This document shows positions 6,721 through 10,053 of a stretch of DNA of 10,053 nt, one piece after another. The translations under genes and the position numbers were made by a program. Below the pieces are notes generated by a model that was not told where the DNA came from, searched no databases, and worked only from the letters and a program-made list of their open reading frames with translations. Origin of the DNA: a bacterium (GTDB lineage: Bacteria; Desulfobacterota; GWC2-55-46); NCBI GenBank assembly GCA_004298725.1, contig SCQA01000041.1, forward strand, positions 1 to 10,053, read 5' to 3'. Each line of letters opens with the position of its first letter. Position 1 is the first letter of the stretch.

Positions 6721-6756
6721 AAAAGGAGTTAAGGCTTAGGCCTTAACTCCTTTTTT
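6721..6756 (+). terminator. strong intrinsic terminator, possibly bidirectional
   Basis: GGAGTTAAGGC (6725-6735) pairs perfectly with GCCTTAACTCC (6740-6750) around a TTAG tetraloop, followed by six T (6751-6756). Four A precede the stem, so the opposite strand also has a short U run. The nearest upstream gene ends 218 nt earlier, at 6502. A smaller hairpin, AGCGTT/AACGCT (6683-6702), stands just before it. It ends either the long 3' UTR of the small secreted protein gene or an unannotated small RNA. Confidence 0.92.
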
Positions 6757-6803
6757 CCAGACGCGCTATTTGGATTTATGGAAGGTCTGATTTATTTCTT
6801 TTT

Positions 6804-6841
6804 CTCTCCTCTCCCCTTGTGGGAGAGGGTGGGGTGAGGGG
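6804..6841. repeat. palindromic intergenic repeat, copy 2
   Basis: CCTCTCCC (6808-6815) pairs perfectly with GGGAGAGG (6821-6828) around CTTGT, followed by TGGGGTGAGGGG (6830-6841). The minus-strand reading, CCCCTCACCCCACCCTCTCC and onward, is the layout of a widespread family of short palindromic intergenic repeats in bacteria. It is related to the element at 6565-6627 and in the same orientation. The mobilising enzyme, if any, is not in this window. Confidence 0.7.
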
Positions 6842-6977
6842 TAAAGGTGAGGAAAAAACAGGTAATTGTTATCTGAAAAAACATCGCAGAGCTGATGACT
6901 GGTATTTCTTGATTTTGGAATAGACTAAATCAGAGCTTCCTTATCTTCTGGGAGTTTAAATCATGTAAAACGTCTTC

Positions 6978-7006
6978 TTGACTCAAAGTTAGCGTAGTGT
7001 TAAAAT
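6978..7006 (+). promoter_or_regulatory. sigma-70-type promoter candidate (distal)
   Basis: TTGACT (6978-6983) and TAAAAT (7001-7006) each match five of six consensus bases and are exactly 17 bp apart. The start would fall near 7013, giving a leader of about 150 nt before the ATG at 7162. Just inside that leader, GCATTA (7020-7025) pairs with TAATGC (7047-7052), with the small palindrome CGATTATCG (7031-7039) in the loop. Confidence 0.55.
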
Positions 7007-7101
7007 AATAAAGTTAAAAGCATTATTTAGCGATTATCGGTTACTGTAATGCACATACTTTATATAGATGTCGCAAGATTTATTTTTCAATTGATAGTTT
7101 C

Positions 7102-7130
7102 TTGTCAAGTATCCGGTATTTTTTTAATAT
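7102..7130 (+). promoter_or_regulatory. sigma-70-type promoter candidate (proximal)
   Basis: TTGTCA (7102-7107, five of six) and TAATAT (7125-7130, four of six) are 17 bp apart, in an AT-rich context. A start near 7137 would give a 25-nt leader carrying the ribosome binding site AGGAGGG (7145-7151). It is a second, shorter-leader promoter for the glycine-zipper gene. Confidence 0.5.
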
Positions 7131-7161
7131 CATACCAAAATAACAGGAGGGATTGGGCAAA

Positions 7162-7560
7162 ATGAACTTCAGAAAGCTTGCCGCTGTAGCGCTTATTTTC
7201 TCTTTTTCATTCTTTGCTTTCTCAAGCCGCGCAGTGGCTGACGACACCACAATGCAGGCGACGTTTAAAGACACGGTCTACGGCGGGTTGATAGGCGCTC
7301 TTATAGGCTCGGCGTTTGTTCTTCTTTCCAACAACCCGAGCGATCATCTTGAGTATATTCCCACCGGCGCGGCCGTAGGTATGATAGGCGGAGCGATTTA
7401 CGGGATAGCAACCTCCGGCGGAACAAAGTCAATCGTGGAAATAGAACACAATAAAGTCGCTTTTAACGTGCCTACTATAAAGCATACCGGCATGTTTGAC
7501 AAAACTACCAACAGCCACGAAACCGTTGGTAGCGTGGGGATTATGAATTTTAAATTCTAA
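7162..7560 (+). CDS. small secreted glycine-zipper membrane protein
   Basis: The 132-aa product has a signal peptide (basic MNFRK, hydrophobic core about 6-22, likely cleavage after AVA at 26). Two small-residue-rich segments follow: GGLIGALIGSAFVLLS (41-56) and TGAAVGMIGGAIYGIATS (68-85). Both carry the GxxxG-type spacing of glycine-zipper helices, which pack in membranes. The C-terminal part (about 90-132) is polar, probably beta-rich, and ends in Phe. This build is seen in many uncharacterised outer- or inner-membrane-associated proteins of Gram-negative bacteria. No catalytic motif is present and I give no gene name. The ATG at 7162 is chosen because AGGAGGG (7145-7151) lies 10 nt upstream. 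The TTG at 7153 is only one base from that site. It is a single-gene unit between its own promoters and a terminator. Confidence 0.82.
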   Translation: MNFRKLAAVALIFSFSFFAFSSRAVADDTTMQATFKDTVYGGLIGALIGSAFVLLSNNPSDHLEYIPTGAAVGMIGGAIYGIATSGGTKSIVEIEHNKVAFNVPTIKHTGMFDKTTNSHETVGSVGIMNFKF

Positions 7561-7564
7561 TCGC

Positions 7565-7584
7565 GTTTTTTGCAGTTTTTTGCA
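7565..7584 (+). repeat. 10-nt perfect tandem duplication
   Basis: GTTTTTTGCA occurs twice in a row (7565-7574 and 7575-7584), starting four bases after the stop codon of the glycine-zipper gene and before its terminator. It is probably a slippage product. It places T runs in the 3' UTR but no hairpin. Confidence 0.7.
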
Positions 7585-7594
7585 AGACATTTTT

Positions 7595-7630
7595 AGCCCG
7601 CACTTTAAATTAGTGCGGGCTTTTTGTTTT
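7595..7630 (+). terminator. intrinsic terminator of the glycine-zipper gene
   Basis: AGCCCGCACT (7595-7604) pairs perfectly with AGTGCGGGCT (7612-7621) around TTAAATT, followed by TTTTGTTTT. A GC-rich 10-bp stem with a long U tract 34 nt after the stop codon is a textbook Rho-independent terminator. Confidence 0.93.
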
Positions 7631-7657
7631 ATGGCGAAGCTCTAAGCGTTTACGAAG

Positions 7658-7686
7658 TTGACACGTTGAAATAAAGATTATAAATT
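7658..7686 (+). promoter_or_regulatory. promoter candidate for the polytopic membrane protein gene
   Basis: TTGACA (7658-7663) is a perfect -35 box. The -10 is either TATAAA (7679-7684, 15-bp spacer, five of six) or TAAATT (7681-7686, 17-bp spacer, four of six). The start would be near 7691, giving a leader of about 115 nt that includes a GC-rich stretch (7699-7736) with no clear hairpin. Confidence 0.5.
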
Positions 7687-7807
7687 GGAGTTATTTATCG
7701 AAGCAAGGCGAGTAACGAGGTGCCGGCGGCGCAGGCTGTTTACTTAATATAATTGTCGGCATTTTTCAGGCGCGGCTTGTGCGGCTTAACTAACGGAGAT
7801 TTTGAGC

Positions 7808-9508
7808 GTGAGATATTTAAAGACTGACGGCGCAATTGTAAAATTGATTTTACTTATTAGCATCCTCTTTTGGACGGCGCAGTCGTATGATAATTTCGTT
7901 GTAAAAGGGCATGTTGAGTATCAAGGCGACGTTTGGCGTTATGAAGTTGCCGCCCAAAGATTGGCAAACGCGTGGTTGCATCCTGAAGAAATCGGAATTG
8001 GCTCGCCTTACAAAAATACCGGTTATTATTCATTGTTCAGCCCTTTCGCGCCTTCAGGTGAAAAACCAGTTTATATTTTTGCAATAGCCGTTGTTAAAAT
8101 CTTCTTGCTGAAGATAAGTCCGGGGTATGCCGCTTCGGCAGTGCTCGTTGTAAACGCGCTTTCCATATTAGGCATCGCAATATGCATGTACGCTATTTTG
8201 AAAAAGAGCTGCAAAGAACTTATTGCCGCTCTTGGCGCGGTGCTTATTTTATTGAATTTTGATTTATATTTTCACGCATTGCTCGGCTACCATATTGCAT
8301 TAGGAATATTCCTCTTTATGCTCGGCGTCTTGGCCAGCTTTGGTTACAAGTCAAAACAGTTTATTTTTTTATCAGGCTTGCTACACGGTATTTCGTTTTT
8401 CGTAAGCCCTCATGTAATTATACCCGCTTTCATTTGGCACTTTACGGCAATGTTTCGCGTCGGCAGGCTTTTTAAGTCCGCTCAAAACTACATCTTATTC
8501 CTGTCTGGAATCCTTGTGGTCGCGGTTATAAGCCTTGCGACTTATAAAATTAACGTGCTGTATAAGATTCCCGCAAAGAACGCCGTAACCATGCTTTTTT
8601 GGGAGCAAAGCCAGGCAAGGCTTTATGGCGGAAAGCTTCCAAGCGGTTTTGTATTTTTATGGGATTATTACTTTCATCAGCTTGGAATTCCGCTCGGTGC
8701 GGTTTTTCTTTTTTTATGCGCGGTAGCTGTCATCAAATATCTGACCGCGCGCCGGAAAGAAGATTATAATTTAGGGGCTGTAGCGGTATTTACGGTTGTA
8801 GCGACGTATATAATTTACAATGCCTTTAAATTGCCTGCTATAGGGAGGTTGTATTCGTTGCCGCTTGTTTTGCTGTCAATGGCCGGGCTGTGCGGGTTAA
8901 GCGAGTTGCTGGAATTGAATTTCAAGCATAGGGTTAAAGGGTTGGAAAATTACGCCTTCTTAATCATATGCGCCGTTTTTTTAAGCGGTTTTATCGCGCA
9001 TATAAGCTCAGCGAGCGCGTATATAACCGAAGAAGAAAAACTTGCCGTAGATAAAATGCTTGCGAATTATCCGAACCTTGACGTAATAAACAGCCGCGAC
9101 ATTAAAACCGCGGATTATAAAAACCCAAACTCTCCGGCAGTGCTTTCAAAAGCGATTGTTAAGGTGGATCCGGGTATCAAGTTCAGGCACGCTTCAATAT
9201 TTGACTGCGAATTTGAAATCTTCGCGTCAATGGCGATGAAGCGCGGTCAGCGGCCCCTGCTCGCGGTGGAGAAATATGAGCCGTATCAGTCTTGTTTTTT
9301 AAATGAAAATTATTACTATGCCTTCTGCAAGAAGAGATGGGCGGAGGTCGTTCCCGAATACGCTTATTTGAATACTCTGAGGCCGGGGTTTATATACTAT
9401 TTTGATGGAAGAAAATTAGCTGAATATTACAAGGAGGATGCGGCTTCGCTACGTGAAATCGCCTGTCCCAAACGGAAAGCTTACTTGCCTCCTGCATTGC
9501 CGTGGTAA
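7808..9508 (+). CDS. polytopic membrane protein, GT-C glycosyltransferase-like
   Basis: No close family is recognised. The 566-aa product has about 12 hydrophobic segments (roughly 9-27, 86-103, 107-130, 138-152, 161-180, 185-200, 200-216, 228-246, 292-312, 322-340, 349-366, 382-401) and a soluble C-terminal domain (about 405-566) rich in Tyr and Phe. The first large loop (28-85) carries GDVWRYE with Asp41. An acidic residue in the first outward-facing loop is the catalytic hallmark of GT-C enzymes, which use polyprenyl-phosphate sugars at the outer face of the inner membrane. The GT-C call is inference from topology and that motif. I prefer GTG 7808, which lies 9 nt after GGAG (7795-7798), over TTG 7802, only 3 nt away. 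Leu and Ile codons (TTA, TTG, ATT) differ from the CTT and ATA preference of tig-lon, suggesting a different history or low expression. It converges on the LpxH-like gene. Confidence 0.75.
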   Translation: MRYLKTDGAIVKLILLISILFWTAQSYDNFVVKGHVEYQGDVWRYEVAAQRLANAWLHPEEIGIGSPYKNTGYYSLFSPFAPSGEKPVYIFAIAVVKIFLLKISPGYAASAVLVVNALSILGIAICMYAILKKSCKELIAALGAVLILLNFDLYFHALLGYHIALGIFLFMLGVLASFGYKSKQFIFLSGLLHGISFFVSPHVIIPAFIWHFTAMFRVGRLFKSAQNYILFLSGILVVAVISLATYKINVLYKIPAKNAVTMLFWEQSQARLYGGKLPSGFVFLWDYYFHQLGIPLGAVFLFLCAVAVIKYLTARRKEDYNLGAVAVFTVVATYIIYNAFKLPAIGRLYSLPLVLLSMAGLCGLSELLELNFKHRVKGLENYAFLIICAVFLSGFIAHISSASAYITEEEKLAVDKMLANYPNLDVINSRDIKTADYKNPNSPAVLSKAIVKVDPGIKFRHASIFDCEFEIFASMAMKRGQRPLLAVEKYEPYQSCFLNENYYYAFCKKRWAEVVPEYAYLNTLRPGFIYYFDGRKLAEYYKEDAASLREIACPKRKAYLPPALPW

Positions 9509-9570
9509 GCGTTTTTACGGCGAGTGATTAAGGGTAAGTGAATGGCCAATGGTTTTTCCCCAATTACTAT

Positions 9571-10053
9571 TCACTTGCTACTAACCGCTGTTTTTGGCCT
9601 ATAGTTCTCAATGCTGAATTTGCCGTTTTCATATACGGCGTAACTGCAGTTATTCATCCAGCTTCCCGGGTTTATGTAAAAGCCTTCTATGCCGCCGGCC
9701 TCCTCCTTATGCGCTCCGGCAAGGTGCGAATGGCCAAGTATAACGGCAAAGCAACCGTTGCTGATTTTTTGTTTGGCAAACATGCGGAGCCTCGCGTCAA
9801 CCTTTTCAAAAGGCTTGTTGTATTTTCTGCTGTTGATTGACAAGCGGGCGGCTATGTTCCATACGGCCGAAGGTCCGGCAATGCGCGCCATAATTTTTAA
9901 AACAAAGCTTCTCAAAAACCTGCTCCAGAGCGCGTGCCCAAGACCGCCGTCAACGGAGTCTCCGTGTGAAAGATAGAATTTTTTCCCGTCAAAGTCAGTT
10001 ACCTCGTAATATGGAATGACCTTCGCGCCGAGCACGCCTGTAAAAAAATCGCC
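9571..10053 (-). CDS. LpxH-like metallophosphoesterase, 5' end beyond the window
   Basis: The gene is read on the minus strand and runs open to the window edge, so the first visible residues (GDFFTG) are internal. The GTG at 10035 is an internal codon, not a start. The 160 visible residues carry the late motifs of the calcineurin-like phosphoesterase fold: HGD at 30-32 in YLSHGDSVD and GHSH at 107-110, both metal-binding, then INPGSW in the closing strand. The order GDFFTG, HGDSVD, GHSH, NPGSW follows UDP-2,3-diacylglucosamine diphosphatases (LpxH family), which cleave UDP-diacylglucosamine to lipid X in lipid A synthesis at the inner membrane. The leading D-x-H and GD motifs lie outside, so a related phosphoesterase is not excluded. 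It ends 62 nt from the convergent membrane protein gene, with no intrinsic terminator visible between them. Confidence 0.8.
   Translation of the reverse strand, partial: GDFFTGVLGAKVIPYYEVTDFDGKKFYLSHGDSVDGGLGHALWSRFLRSFVLKIMARIAGPSAVWNIAARLSINSRKYNKPFEKVDARLRMFAKQKISNGCFAVILGHSHLAGAHKEEAGGIEGFYINPGSWMNNCSYAVYENGKFSIENYRPKTAVSSK

Larger units (their letters stand above)
6503..7161. other. 659-nt gap without a recognisable protein gene
   Basis: No convincing coding frame was found on either strand. The gap holds two related palindromic repeats (6565-6627 and 6804-6841), a small hairpin (6683-6702), a strong terminator (6721-6756) and two promoter candidates (6978-7006 and 7102-7130). The piece at 6842-6977 shows nothing I can name. 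The gap is more AT-rich than the core genes, apart from the two repeats. Confidence 0.6.

Noticed and set aside
9538..9976. Plus-strand open frames at the right end
   Set aside because: They lie opposite the LpxH-like gene, whose minus-strand product carries recognisable metal-binding motifs. The plus-strand translations show none.

Overview
The window looks like a chromosomal segment of a Gram-negative bacterium. Its centre is the protein quality-control cluster tig-clpP-clpX-lon, all on the plus strand and all intact, in the order familiar from Proteobacteria and Deltaproteobacteria-grade lineages (Desulfobacterota and relatives). The right edge carries part of a minus-strand LpxH-like lipid A phosphoesterase, which implies an outer membrane with LPS. 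Codon usage in the core genes (many ATA, CTT and AGG codons at moderate GC) and the protein sequences fit a deltaproteobacterium-like organism. No genus can be named from sequence alone.

Left edge (1-211): a GC-rich stretch full of short hairpins runs into a 22-nt sequence (98-119) that matches the 3' end of a bacterial tRNA-Leu, including the encoded CCA. The rest of the tRNA is absent. The simplest reading is the distal attachment site of an element integrated into a tRNA-Leu gene, with the element lying to the left and tig being the old downstream neighbour.

Core (212-6025): trigger factor meets nascent chains at the ribosome. ClpP with the unfoldase ClpX forms an ATP-dependent protease, and Lon is a second, single-chain ATP-dependent protease. 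All key catalytic residues are present. tig-clpP-clpX are tightly spaced and probably co-transcribed. lon has a 124-nt leader with its own weak promoter candidate, a palindrome over its -35 box and a hairpin beside its ribosome binding site.

Accessory stretch (6026-7801): a small secreted, highly charged helical protein (6221-6502); a 659-nt gap holding two related palindromic repeats, a very strong terminator with no obvious gene of its own, and two stacked promoter candidates; then a small secreted glycine-zipper protein (7162-7560) with its own strong terminator.

Right part (7658-10053): a promoter with a perfect -35 box precedes a roughly 12-TM membrane protein of GT-C glycosyltransferase-like build (7808-9508). 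It converges on the LpxH-like phosphoesterase, whose N-terminus lies outside the window. Both could act in envelope glycolipid metabolism, but that link is inference. No CRISPR array, transposase or complete RNA gene was seen.
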